Made by a program: the position numbers and the translations under genes. Below are positions 25,693-34,102 of a stretch of DNA of 64,000 bases, piece by piece. The stretch comes from Bradyrhizobium sp. 186 (GTDB lineage: Bacteria; Pseudomonadota; Alphaproteobacteria; Rhizobiales; Xanthobacteraceae). Within the stretch, counting starts at the first letter, position 1; the number at the start of each line of letters is the position of its first letter. The DNA lies in assembly GCF_023101685.1 (NCBI RefSeq), contig NZ_CP082164.1, positions 2,852,001 through 2,916,000 on the forward strand, given 5' to 3'. The notes under the pieces are model-generated. The model worked only from the letters and a program-made list of their open reading frames with translations. It had not been told where the DNA came from and did not search any database.

Positions 25693-26886
25693 ATGCTGAA
25701 TCAGGACGTAGTTCGCGAAGCCACTCGCCTGACACGCGCCGGCCAGCTGGTCGAGGCCACCGCGCTCCTGCAACGCATGCTCCACGGCGAGTGCGCCCCG
25801 GGACCGACGTCCGGCAGCACTGCCCGAACCGCGCCCGCGAGGCTCGAGCCGCCAACCATCGACGTGAAGGCCGACGTCGTCGAGGAGAGGGAAAGCCGGC
25901 AGCCCACGCAAGCTTCCTCCGCTCCTCCGCGACGCAAACGCCCCGCGCCGCTCGACGGCGTGAGAGAGCTGTCCGGGCTCGGCATGCGAGGGCCGATCAG
26001 GCGGGCTCCGCCGTCCACGTCCGATATGATGCCCGAGGGCACACGGTTCATCGAATGCACCTTCAGCAACGCAGCGGGAAGGCGAACCTACAAGCTATTC
26101 ATCCCAAGCCGCTCTCAGGGACAATCGCTCCCCCTGGTGGTCATGCTTCACGGCTGCACCCAATCGCCTGATGATTTCGCCGCCGGCACCCGGATGAACT
26201 TCCTGGCCGAAGAGCAGAATTGCTTCGTGGTCTATCCCGAACAGCCCAGCGGAGCCAACCAGGCGAAGTGCTGGAACTGGTTTCGCACGGGCGATCAGCA
26301 GCGGGGTGGGGGCGAACCCTCGCTGATCGCCGGCATCACCCGCCAGATCATGCGGGACCATACAATCGATCCGAAGCGCGTCTACGTCGGAGGCCTGTCG
26401 GCCGGCGGGGCCGCTGCCGCCATCATGGGAGCGACGTATCCCGACCTGTATGCGGCTGTCGGCATTCATTCCGGCCTCGCCTGCGGGGCCGCGAGCGATC
26501 TTCCCTCCGCCTTCGTCGCCATGCGGCGGGGTGGCGGGTCCGGAGCAATTGCGGACGGCGCATCGCCCGTGCCGACCATCGTTTTCCATGGCGATCGCGA
26601 CACCACGGTGCATCCGAACAACGGCGACCGAATTTTCGAGCAGTCCGCCGAAGTGACGAGTCCGACAACGAAGGTGTTTCGCGGACAGGTGCCCTACGGG
26701 CATGCCCATACCCGCACCATCCTTACCGACGCGGGCGGGCGGACGATCTCCGAGCACTGGAGCATTCACGGTGCCGGCCACGCATGGTCGGGCGGCAGTC
26801 CCGCCGGCTCCTACACCGATCCGCGAGGGCCGGACGCGACGAGGGAAATGCTGCGCTTCTTCCTTGAGCATTCGCTTCCGGACTAG
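25693..26886 (+). CDS. PHB-depolymerase-family esterase
   Basis: Alpha/beta-hydrolase of 397 aa. After a variable N-terminus of about 110 residues come the family marks: MLHGCTQSPDDFA (oxyanion HGC, residues 153-155), nucleophile in GGLSAGG (Ser236), FHGDRDTTVHPNN (acid) and IHGAGHAWSGG (His). Members hydrolyse short-chain polyhydroxybutyrate, feruloyl or similar esters. No clear signal peptide, so it may act on intracellular PHB granules. The first 30 residues resemble a small helical docking segment. Coupled to the ribbon-helix-helix gene. Confidence 0.88.
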   Translation: MLNQDVVREATRLTRAGQLVEATALLQRMLHGECAPGPTSGSTARTAPARLEPPTIDVKADVVEERESRQPTQASSAPPRRKRPAPLDGVRELSGLGMRGPIRRAPPSTSDMMPEGTRFIECTFSNAAGRRTYKLFIPSRSQGQSLPLVVMLHGCTQSPDDFAAGTRMNFLAEEQNCFVVYPEQPSGANQAKCWNWFRTGDQQRGGGEPSLIAGITRQIMRDHTIDPKRVYVGGLSAGGAAAAIMGATYPDLYAAVGIHSGLACGAASDLPSAFVAMRRGGGSGAIADGASPVPTIVFHGDRDTTVHPNNGDRIFEQSAEVTSPTTKVFRGQVPYGHAHTRTILTDAGGRTISEHWSIHGAGHAWSGGSPAGSYTDPRGPDATREMLRFFLEHSLPD

Positions 26887-27013
26887 ACCGGCCGGCTGTT
26901 CGCCACCGTCGCAACAAGCGGCGAGAGCGCACCGGCACGGGGCAAGTTTTCGCAGACGGCTTGAATCCGCGCCGCGCCCGGCAGCTAAGCTGCGGCAGCA
27001 GGGGAAAATTCCG

Positions 27014-27193
27014 ATGAAGGCGCCGTTTCCATTCCGGAAAGCGTGCCCGGTGTGCGGCAAGCCTATGAAGGTCGAGCCCGAGAACCAGACGGGGCGGGAG
27101 CGCTACGTGTGCACCGCTTGCGAAGACGACCCGTTGCACGATCCCGCCGTCCGCAAGTGGACCGACAGCCCGTTGAGGCCTCCAGCGAAGTAA
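27014..27193 (+). CDS. Small zinc-ribbon protein (59 aa)
   Basis: MKAPFPFRKACPVCGKPMKV then YVCTACEDDPLHDPAVRKWT: two CxxC knuckles about 24 residues apart, enough to bind one zinc. AGGGGAAAATTCCG before the ATG is an acceptable ribosome site. Small rhizobial protein of unknown function; the intact relative of the broken zinc-ribbon frames at 16139 and 18581. Confidence 0.6.
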   Translation: MKAPFPFRKACPVCGKPMKVEPENQTGRERYVCTACEDDPLHDPAVRKWTDSPLRPPAK

Positions 27194-27370
27194 TCGAGGC
27201 CGTTGGAACGCAATTCAGGCAAAGCCTTTGACTCCAGGGAGCGTCGCCCGCCGTTTGAGTACCGCGCCTGTAGCGGAGAGCCAAAGGCTCACGCCCGCTG
27301 TTCAGATATGAGCTCGCACCGATAGCCAAAGGCGGCGGTCCCGTTACCCCTCGCAACCAGCGATGGACGC

Positions 27371-27592
27371 TTGAAGAAACCCGCGAAGACGCGCGAAGAA
27401 CTCGAGGCCGCGATCCGACTGGAGATGGAAGACATCAGCGAGTTGCCGACGGACCTCGCCATCTCGGTCGTGCCCCACGAGGACACCTGGAAGATCGCGA
27501 TCATGACGGACGGACCGCAAGATGCGGGGCGCTCCGAGATGATCGATGCGATCGCGGACAGGCTGCGCGCCCAGTTCGACTTGAAAAGCTGA
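27371..27592 (+). CDS. Small conserved protein (73 aa), paralogue of 59084-59308
   Basis: TTG start. Sequence KKPAKTREELEAAIRLEMED and DAIADRLRAQFDLKS. The gene at 59084-59308 encodes a clear relative (KKPSKTAAELEAAIKVEMED, IAARLRAEYDLKD), which supports both as real and supports the TTG start here because both begin KKP. Acidic helices flank a beta hairpin; no known domain recognised. Confidence 0.65.
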   Translation: MKKPAKTREELEAAIRLEMEDISELPTDLAISVVPHEDTWKIAIMTDGPQDAGRSEMIDAIADRLRAQFDLKS

Positions 27593-27608
27593 ACCCGATG
27601 CGACGGTT

Positions 27609-27853
27609 TCACAGCGCGCTCAGATCGTCCGGAACGTTGCCGAACTTGCGGATGACCTGGACGTCGCCGAAATCGCCGGTGGCCGGGTCTCCGGAGCGGC
27701 TGAAGGCGACCGCACCGACGATGCCGGGCTTCCGGGAAAACGCCTCGGCCTTCATCACGGCCGCGTTCGGGTTGAAACACTCGACCGCCTCGCCCGCGGC
27801 GACGCCGTCGTCGGCGGCCATGAAGGCAGCGCGACATAGTAGGTGACATCCAT
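27609..27853 (-). pseudogene. Small protein gene with single-base frameshift
   Basis: MDVTYYVALP in one frame continues in another as MAADDGVAAGEAVECFNPNA and GIVGAVAFSRSGDPATGDF, ending FGNVPDDLSAL. The joined sequence is a plausible 80-residue rhizobial protein. One base appears missing near 27825. It follows directly on the frame of the next upstream gene. Either inactivated or a base-call error. Confidence 0.5.
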
Positions 27854-28087
27854 CGCAGTCATTCCTTGCGCTCGCGCTGCACGTCGTAGCGGCGGCGCGA
27901 ATATCCCGTCGAGACCGCCCGCCCGAAGTTCGTCGACCTGGGCCTCCAGGAAATCGATCGCCACCATCAGCGCCTTGACCGTCTCCCTGGCATCGCCGCC
28001 GCAAGCCGCAATGGCCTGGTCGGCCGCGAGCTCTAGGTCGACGGCGGGAGATACGGAGGGCTCGGGTGCGGCGGACATGGATGCCAT
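27845..28087 (-). CDS. Small hypothetical protein (about 80 aa, end uncertain)
   Basis: MASMSAAPEPSVSPAVDLEL then AADQAIAACGGDARETVKAL and AIDFLEAQVDELR, a helical protein of a type common in rhizobia. The frame has no stop where expected; it runs through MTAMDVTYYVALP of the next gene and ends only at 27755. The native stop may be lost, or the two products are fused. Alternative start at 28078. Confidence 0.45.
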
Positions 28088-28247
28088 GTTCCGTTTTTGT
28101 TCACGGAGAGTCAAGCGACCGATCACGGATTCCGCTGCCGCCGCACCCTGGTTAAGGATGGATCGCGGGGACAAACGGCTGCGGTGTCGGAACTAGCCCG
28201 ACCTGATCGTCTTGAGTCCGAGCCGCCCACAACGGAGTTCTGCGTAA

Positions 28248-29150
28248 ATGGCCCCCCGCGCCAATTGGAAAGGTTTCCTTCGCCTCTCGCTCGTCACCTG
28301 CCCGGTCGCGCTCTACCCGGCCACGTCGGAGAGCGAGAAGATCTCGTTCAATCAGCTCAACCGAAAGACCGGCCACCGCATCAAATACGCCAAGGTGGAC
28401 GCCGACACCGGCGAGGAGGTCGCCAACGAGGACATCGTCAAGGGCTACAAGGTAGACACCGACACCTTCATCGAGGTGACGAAGGAAGAGCTCGAGAACG
28501 TCGCGCTGGAATCCACGCGTACCATCGAGATCGACGAGTTCGTCGACCGTAGCGAGATCGACCCACGCTACCTGATCCGCCCCTACTACCTAAGGCCCGA
28601 CGGCAAGGTCGGTCACGACGCCTTCGCCGTCATCCGCGAGACCATCCGCGAGATGAACAAGGTCGCGATCGGGCGCGTGGTGCTGACCAACCGCGAGCAC
28701 ATCATCGCACTCAAGCCGCTCGACAAGGGGCTGATGGGCTACGAGGTCCGATCCGAGGAGGAGTATTTCGATGAGATCCAGGACGTCAAAGTCACCAAGG
28801 ACATGCTCGATCTCGCCAGGCACATCGTGAACCAGAAGTCGGACCGGTTCGAGCCCGACAAGTTCGAGGATCAGTACGAAACGGCGCTCGTCGACCTCAT
28901 CAACCAGAAGCGCGCCGGCAATCCGATCACGCCGAAGGAGCGCCCCGCCGCCGGCAACGTCGTCGACCTGATGGAGGCGCTGCGCCGGAGCGTCGGCGGC
29001 GCCGCGCCGGCGAAGGCAGGCAAGACCGCCAAGAAGCCGCGCAAGGCGGCAGCCGGGCAGAAGGAAATGCTGATGCCGATCGAAGGCAAGAAGCCCAAGG
29101 AAGCGGCCGCCAAGAAACCGGCAGCCAGGCCACAGCGCAAGTCGGCCTAA
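28248..29150 (+). CDS. ku: Ku protein, non-homologous end joining
   Basis: Homodimeric DNA-end-binding ring protein of 300 aa. Starts MAPRANWKGFLRLSLVTCPV, the usual opening of bacterial Ku, followed by the beta-barrel core (ISFNQLNRKTGHRIKYAKVD, RYLIRPYYLRPDGKVGHDAF, DKGLMGYEVRSEEEYFDEI). The Lys/Ala-rich tail after residue 255 (KAGKTAKKPRKAAAG) is the extended DNA-sliding tail of alphaproteobacterial Ku. No LigD ligase gene is in the window, so its partner must be elsewhere. Confidence 0.93.
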   Translation: MAPRANWKGFLRLSLVTCPVALYPATSESEKISFNQLNRKTGHRIKYAKVDADTGEEVANEDIVKGYKVDTDTFIEVTKEELENVALESTRTIEIDEFVDRSEIDPRYLIRPYYLRPDGKVGHDAFAVIRETIREMNKVAIGRVVLTNREHIIALKPLDKGLMGYEVRSEEEYFDEIQDVKVTKDMLDLARHIVNQKSDRFEPDKFEDQYETALVDLINQKRAGNPITPKERPAAGNVVDLMEALRRSVGGAAPAKAGKTAKKPRKAAAGQKEMLMPIEGKKPKEAAAKKPAARPQRKSA

Positions 29151-29168
29151 GCTTCAGCTCAGCAAAAA

Positions 29169-29196
29169 GGGCCGCCGGGAATATGACCAGCGGCCC
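29169..29196 (-). terminator. Rho-independent terminator, minus orientation
   Basis: GGGCCGCCGG and CCAGCGGCCC pair over ten bases (one G-T). Five As on the left give a T-run on the minus strand. It lies just after ku but points the other way, consistent with the minus-strand remnant at 29354-29622. Confidence 0.55.
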
Positions 29197-29353
29197 CACC
29201 GGGCTCAAAATTGGATGGCAATGAAAAAGCTCAGCCCCGGTTAATCCGAGCCTATGCGCATGGTTGAAACTGTGGAGTCAAAACTCTTGTTCCTGATGGA
29301 GGAACAAATCCTGTGTCGCGCGCGTATCACATGGATTCATAACGCTTGATGGC

Positions 29354-29622
29354 CTAACTCATGTCGGGCGAGCACTCCGGGCAGACGTCACCGATCGAAT
29401 CCAGCACATCGTGAACGGCGGCGACGGCCTCTTCAGAAGAGACGCCGGGCGGCGGGTCCTGATGGGCGGCGGCGAGGGCGCCTCGCGGGCATGCGGGTCG
29501 GCGCGGTCTTGCATCCAGCCGTGTTGCTCGCATTCGCGGATGGCGCCGGCCTCCTGGAGGACGGAGATTGCCTAGCCCCGCAGCGTCCGGATTGCAGGCC
29601 GCCGTTCCTTGAACATCAACAT
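29354..29622 (-). pseudogene. Small conserved protein gene, stop and frameshift
   Basis: MLMFKERRPAIRTLRG, stop (TAG), AISVLQEAGAIRECEQHGWM and QDRADPHARE, then a frame change to LAAAHQDPPPGVSSEEAVAA and VLDSIGDVCPECSPDMS. The joined product would be a small protein with a CxxC-like end. One in-frame stop and one frameshift make it inactive. The minus-strand terminator lies downstream. Confidence 0.55.
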
Positions 29623-30323
29623 TGAGATCGCTCCTGCCGGACGAATCCCGATGGCCAGCCTAACGTTCGGGCAAATTGCCGGGCGCGCCGGTTGTCCACG
29701 TGTTCCGGCGCACTGTGCACAGGCCTTCTTTTGGTTGCCTCTCGATCTCCTCCAGCCTAGCCGCGTCGTTGGCCCGGCGAGTTCTTCTAAGTTCGGGAGA
29801 CGAATTGGAGGGGCAAAGCGAACAGTTGGAAGATGAAGGGCGATGCTCTCGGAAAACGTTAGTTGTTTCCAATTCACAGGGCGGGTGTCAGATCTTTATT
29901 CCATACAGCCGCGCGTTTGCGTGGCGGTGGTGCGCTAAGCGCATCTGAAACTTTCTTTGCTCCGCGGGTCGTCATCATCGCGAATGTTGAGGTCGCTGTC
30001 AGGTCAGGACCACTCATCGCTCATCCTCCTGCCGTCCGAAGGATGTTTCCTCGATCAAGGCGCAGAGGGATCTGTAGAGGCAGTCTGGGTGGGTGATAGG
30101 CGGATTGCGGGGAGGCTGGCCGAGCGGATCGAGAGGTGGGTGGTTGGGTAGATCGGTGGATGGAGGGGGGCGAGAGGGTCATCAGATCGCTGCACCAATT
30201 TAGGTGCATCATGGCGCGGTGGTAGGGGCCAAATCAACACTGGTATACACGGTCTCCTCGGCCCGAACCCGGATCGTTCCCGTTCGTTATTGGATACGGG
30301 TCACTCTCACGGATGGGCCAGCC
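29623..30323. other. Gene-poor stretch upstream of the sugar dehydrogenase gene
   Basis: No gene recognised. Minus-strand frames around 29572-29877 are partly the upstream part of the remnant. The 30100-30180 segment is G-rich on the plus strand. Promoter of the following gene should lie here but no clear -35/-10 pair is seen. Confidence 0.4.
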
Positions 30324-31718
30324 ATGATCAGGTCAGCCAAAACTTCTCTGTTCGCACTGGTCGGGACAATAGCCGCGGGGCTTGCCTTGGCCGCCGGGGC
30401 GGGGCAACGGCAGGCAAACTCATCTAATAATGACCGGCTGCAGCAGAGTTTCCTCGCCGAGCACGAAGTCGGGCGGCACTTCCAGGTTACTCCGTCTGAC
30501 CTGCCGCCGCCAAAGACCGGGCCGGTCGTCACCAATCGCCCATTGACCGTCCCCTTCAATGGTCAAAGCCTACAGGTGCCACCGGGGTTCACCGTGACGG
30601 CTTTCGCCGCAGGTCTCACCAATCCGCGGCGTTTGCTCGTGCTGCCCAACGGCGACGTCCTGGTTGCCGAGCAGAGCGCAGGCTATCTTACTCTGCTGCG
30701 CAGTGAAGGCGACGGACCCGCGAAATGGATCGATCGACATGTGGATGATCTCAACAAACCGTACGGCCTAGCTTGGCAGGACGGCAATGTTCTCGTCGCT
30801 GATCAAGACGGCATCTGGCGCGTACCGCACGTTCTCGGTGCACTCCGCGCCGGTCGATCGGTGCAGCAGCGCGCAGACGAAGTGCCGCCAGAAGCACGCA
30901 AGCCTGTACGCGGCGCGTACGGCGCCGAGCTGATTACCAAGAAGGGCGTGTTCGGCATCGCGCAGGGTCATCAGAACCGCCATCTCGCGATCGATCCAAA
31001 GACCGGTGCGTTTTTTGTGGGGGTAGGCTCTTCGGGAAATCTCGGGGTTGAGCCCGAGCCGAAAGCGACCATCCAGCGCTTCGACAAGGACGGAACCAAT
31101 CAAACCACGTTCGCGTCAGGAACCCGCAATCCGACAGCACTCGCTTTCCATCCCGATACCGGCGACCTCTACGCTGTCGTGCAAGAGCGAGACGGTCTCG
31201 GCGATCGCCTCCCTCCCGATTATATGACCCACGTGCAGCAAGGCGGATTCTATGGCTGGCCCTACGCTTATATCGGCAAGCATCCGCAGCCGGGCTTCGC
31301 CAAACTCGCCCCCGATAAGGTGGACGCGACGATCACGCCCGACCTGCTGTTCGAACCTCACTCTTCGGTGCTCGATCTCGTCTTCTACACCGGCGATCAA
31401 TTCCCGCCTGAATATAAGGGCAGCGCATTCGTCGCCCTCAAGGGTTCGTGGAATCGCTCGGAGCCGACCGGCTACAAAGTGGTGCGCGTGCCGTTCCGAA
31501 ATGGTCAGCCCGAGGGTTACTACGAGAACTTCGCGACAGGATTCTGGGCGTCGGGCAAACAACGAGCTGAGGTCTGGGGCCGTCCCGCGGCGCTCGCTGT
31601 AGCGAAGGATGGCTCACTACTCGTGGCCGACGATACCGGCGGAACGATCTGGCGGATTTCCTACGCCGGCCGGGGCGAGACGACCGGATCGACCGGAAAC
31701 AAAGGCGACTCGCGTTAG
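30324..31718 (+). CDS. Secreted sorbosone/glucose-dehydrogenase-like beta-propeller protein
   Basis: 464-residue exported protein, probably a PQQ-type sugar or aldose dehydrogenase of the YliI/GdhB fold. The start at 30324 (MIRSAKTSLFALVG) gives a signal peptide ending around LAAGAGQ; longer frames upstream are not protein-like. Propeller repeats: LTNPRRLLVLPNGDVLVAEQ, NKPYGLAWQDGNVLVADQDG, GTRNPTALAFHPDTGDLYAV and RPAALAVAKDGSLLVADDTG. HQNRHLAID supplies the conserved His/Asn-Arg-His cluster. Periplasmic. Electron acceptor unknown; no dedicated cytochrome gene adjoins. Confidence 0.85.
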   Translation: MIRSAKTSLFALVGTIAAGLALAAGAGQRQANSSNNDRLQQSFLAEHEVGRHFQVTPSDLPPPKTGPVVTNRPLTVPFNGQSLQVPPGFTVTAFAAGLTNPRRLLVLPNGDVLVAEQSAGYLTLLRSEGDGPAKWIDRHVDDLNKPYGLAWQDGNVLVADQDGIWRVPHVLGALRAGRSVQQRADEVPPEARKPVRGAYGAELITKKGVFGIAQGHQNRHLAIDPKTGAFFVGVGSSGNLGVEPEPKATIQRFDKDGTNQTTFASGTRNPTALAFHPDTGDLYAVVQERDGLGDRLPPDYMTHVQQGGFYGWPYAYIGKHPQPGFAKLAPDKVDATITPDLLFEPHSSVLDLVFYTGDQFPPEYKGSAFVALKGSWNRSEPTGYKVVRVPFRNGQPEGYYENFATGFWASGKQRAEVWGRPAALAVAKDGSLLVADDTGGTIWRISYAGRGETTGSTGNKGDSR

Positions 31719-31902
31719 CTATACTGTGAATCGGCACGACATTTTGACCCGATCGGCGCCAAACCTCGACCCCAGTATTCGCGGTGCAAGTAGTCGCGAC
31801 GGCTAGAGGATTTTGCTCCCGAGACCGGGTCACCGTTTGGAAGCAGAAGGGGTCAAACTTTGGAACCGATTCACATATATTTCGGACACAAGGAGGTGCG
31901 AG

Positions 31903-32457
31903 ATGGCGATGACAGCCACCCAGGTCACTCTCGATACGCCGGCGGCGGAGTTTCGGCTTCCGGCGACCGACGGCAAGACTTACGCACTGGACGACCTTGC
32001 GGGCGAAAAGGGCACCGTCGTCGTCTTCATCTGCAACCATTGCCCCTATGTCAAAGCGGTGATCGACCGCATGGTTGCGGACGCCCGGGTGCTGATGTTG
32101 GAGGGCGTAGGCTTTGTGGCGATTTGTTCGAACGATGCGGCGAGCTATCCCGAAGATTCATTTGAGAATATGACGCATTTCGCGAAGGCTCATGGTTTCC
32201 CGTTTCCTTATCTGCACGACGAGACCCAGACAGTCGCGCGGGCGTATGGGGCGGTGTGTACGCCGGACTTCTTCGGTTACAGCGCCGACCGCAAGCTCAA
32301 GTACCGCGGCCGGCTCGACGAAGGCCGCACAACTCCGCCCCGCGCTGGGGCGCCCCGAGAGCTTGTCGAGGCCATGCGCGCGATTGCGAGCACCGGTGTG
32401 GCGCCGGCTGATCAAAAGCCGTCCATTGGCTGCTCGATCAAATGGAAGGATGCATAA
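31903..32457 (+). CDS. Thioredoxin-fold (AhpC/TSA-like) protein
   Basis: 184 aa with the ATG after AAGGAGGTGCGAG, a near-perfect ribosome site. Thioredoxin fold: EFRLPATDGKTYALDDL, then VVVFICNHCPYVKAV with a CxxC at the active site, and TPDFFGYSADRKLKYRGRLD with the cis-Pro and typical strand. The CNHCP active site is that of the thiol peroxidase-like 'thioredoxin family' found beside redox genes. No signal peptide; cytoplasmic. Substrate unknown. Confidence 0.85.
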   Translation: MAMTATQVTLDTPAAEFRLPATDGKTYALDDLAGEKGTVVVFICNHCPYVKAVIDRMVADARVLMLEGVGFVAICSNDAASYPEDSFENMTHFAKAHGFPFPYLHDETQTVARAYGAVCTPDFFGYSADRKLKYRGRLDEGRTTPPRAGAPRELVEAMRAIASTGVAPADQKPSIGCSIKWKDA

Positions 32458-32487
32458 AACCGAGCCCTTGTCATAGAGCCCTACCAG

Positions 32488-32775
32488 TTACGCGGTTCGA
32501 AGTGCAGGCGAAAGCATAGACATACAGTCCGAACGGGTTGCTCGCACCTCGCTCGCGCTCCTGGGATTTGAAGGCGGCAGTCGCAATGGCCGCAGGTTGA
32601 AGTCGTCACAGCCAGCACGCCCGACGTAATCTCTTTGGCCGTCATGGGCTCTGTCGCCGTCCTGAGCACGTCCCGGGAATGAAGGAATTTCCCACATGCC
32701 TGGTCGCCACTGGCCGCCTTCGAAGCCTCGCGCCGTTTGCTGATTAGGGCTATCCTTTCTCCGCCATGAAGCTTG
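32488..32775 (-). pseudogene. Degraded conserved hypothetical gene
   Basis: KRREASKAASGDQACGKFLH, then DVLRTATEPMTAKEITSGVL and CGHCDCRLQIPG. The phrase DVLRTA-EPMTAKEI resembles a widespread rhizobial protein with a winged-helix-like segment, but no good start exists and flanking residues are not protein-like. Treated as a remnant. Confidence 0.35.
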
Positions 32776-33019
32776 GTCCGGTGGCGGCATCCCGGAGGCA
32801 AGAAATGAGCCGCACCGTTTGCGTTGGTGATCAAATGACGCACGGCGGCCAAAAGGGTTTCGGCATGACCAAGCACGGCCGATCCGGGCACGCGACCCGA
32901 TCGCCGCGCTTCCGCTTCCTGCAGAAGCTCGAAGCGAAAAAGAATGATCGGAAGGACCGCTCTCGGATCAAGGACCCGAAACAGTCCGTCGAGGAGCTCT
33001 TCCATCCCCGGAGAGCAAC

Positions 33020-33193
33020 ATGAGACCTGACGAACTATCCGCGCTCGCGGCGTTCGATCTACTCGAAATGATGTTCAAGAGTGGTGTGATTGCGGGTAGA
33101 CGGCCCCGTGATGCTGATTTGCGAGATCGATTGATGAGGTCTTTCGCGATGCCGTTTGCCGCCTCCAGGATTTTCTCAGTCAGGCCAAGGTAA
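33020..33193 (+). CDS. Small hypothetical protein (57 aa)
   Basis: MRPDELSALAAFDLLEMMFK then SGVIAGRRPRDADLRDRLMR. CCGGAGAGC stands before the ATG. Helical, no domain recognised. A minus-strand frame covers the same bases, so coding is uncertain. Confidence 0.3.
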   Translation: MRPDELSALAAFDLLEMMFKSGVIAGRRPRDADLRDRLMRSFAMPFAASRIFSVRPR

Positions 33194-33346
33194 CGTTCAG
33201 CAGGAGTGGTTGGCGCCCACGGGGAGTGCCGAATTCCAAGAGGGGGAACGTGAATGCGCTGAGGCTCAGGAAGCCCGTGGACTTCACCGGCTGTTGGCAG
33301 CGGCACGTATCGCAGCAGGGTCGTAACCCCAATGAGGGCCAAGATT

Positions 33347-33730
33347 ATGAAAATAACCTACACGGATTCAGACGATGGAATGGTGCTTATTGGGTTCACC
33401 GATGAGCGCGGAGAACACGAAATCGCCCTAAGCACAATAGAGACGGCCGACCTTATCGGCGCGTTGAGGACCTCGCTAGAGGAAGCGATTGGAAGTTCGG
33501 CCGCAAACAGCATGGGCCTTCCCGGCATCGAACGCGTGCAGATCGTTGAGACCGCGGAAGAAGTATTTTTCCGCGTCTATATGAATGATCGCATTTCCCA
33601 CGATTATCCGGTTCCGAAAGGAACCGTTCTTGCGGATGAGCTTCGGATGATGGCTGACCGGATGGAGGCGCGCAATTTGGCAAAGGCCACACATCCGTCA
33701 CCCGATATCCAAAAGGGCAAGCTGAATTAG
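33347..33730 (+). CDS. Hypothetical protein (127 aa)
   Basis: MKITYTDSDDGMVLIGFTDE with clear strand-helix alternation: EIALSTIETADLIGALRTSL, VQIVETAEEVFFRVYMND, GTVLADELRMMADRMEAR. The composition and acidic character indicate a real soluble protein. GAGGGCCAAG lies upstream of the ATG at 33347; an alternative ATG is at 33332. No family recognised. It is AT-richer than the operons at 4-12 kb. Confidence 0.6.
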   Translation: MKITYTDSDDGMVLIGFTDERGEHEIALSTIETADLIGALRTSLEEAIGSSAANSMGLPGIERVQIVETAEEVFFRVYMNDRISHDYPVPKGTVLADELRMMADRMEARNLAKATHPSPDIQKGKLN

Positions 33731-34102
33731 CAGACAGGCTATATCTCCGGGGCTGGCGCCTCGAAGGTGGACTAGCATGACCATCCAGGCAGGCATCCCG
33801 TTCATGCTGCCCGCGCGCTGGGTGGAGCGAAATCAGTCGACTTTGGGACACACGACGTCGTCGGGCTTGCGAGAAGTGCCTGATTTTATTGAACTTATGT
33901 CGCTGGCGCGGCAATCCCCCTCTCACTCGCCAAAAAGTCCTTATTTTTCAGTGCTTCCCGAAGTCGGCTATTTGCCGGCCCATACTTCCGAAGGGACGGA
34001 AAACGAGCTCCTTGGTCGCGCCTTCAATCGGGAGCGGTGCGTTTACTCGCGATGTTCTGGCCTCAATAAGGCTCCCGACAAGCGGCAACATCGCGTGTTT
34101 GA
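33731..34102. other. Stretch without a convincing gene
   Basis: A plus-strand frame (33777-34154) overlaps the 3' end of the opposite gene and is Ser/Pro/Arg-rich with no domain. Nothing else seen. Confidence 0.4.

Noticed and set aside
32766..33023. 85-residue plus-strand frame (MKLGPVAASRRQEMSRTVCV)
   Set aside because: Very basic, no domain, overlaps a minus-strand remnant; not supported.
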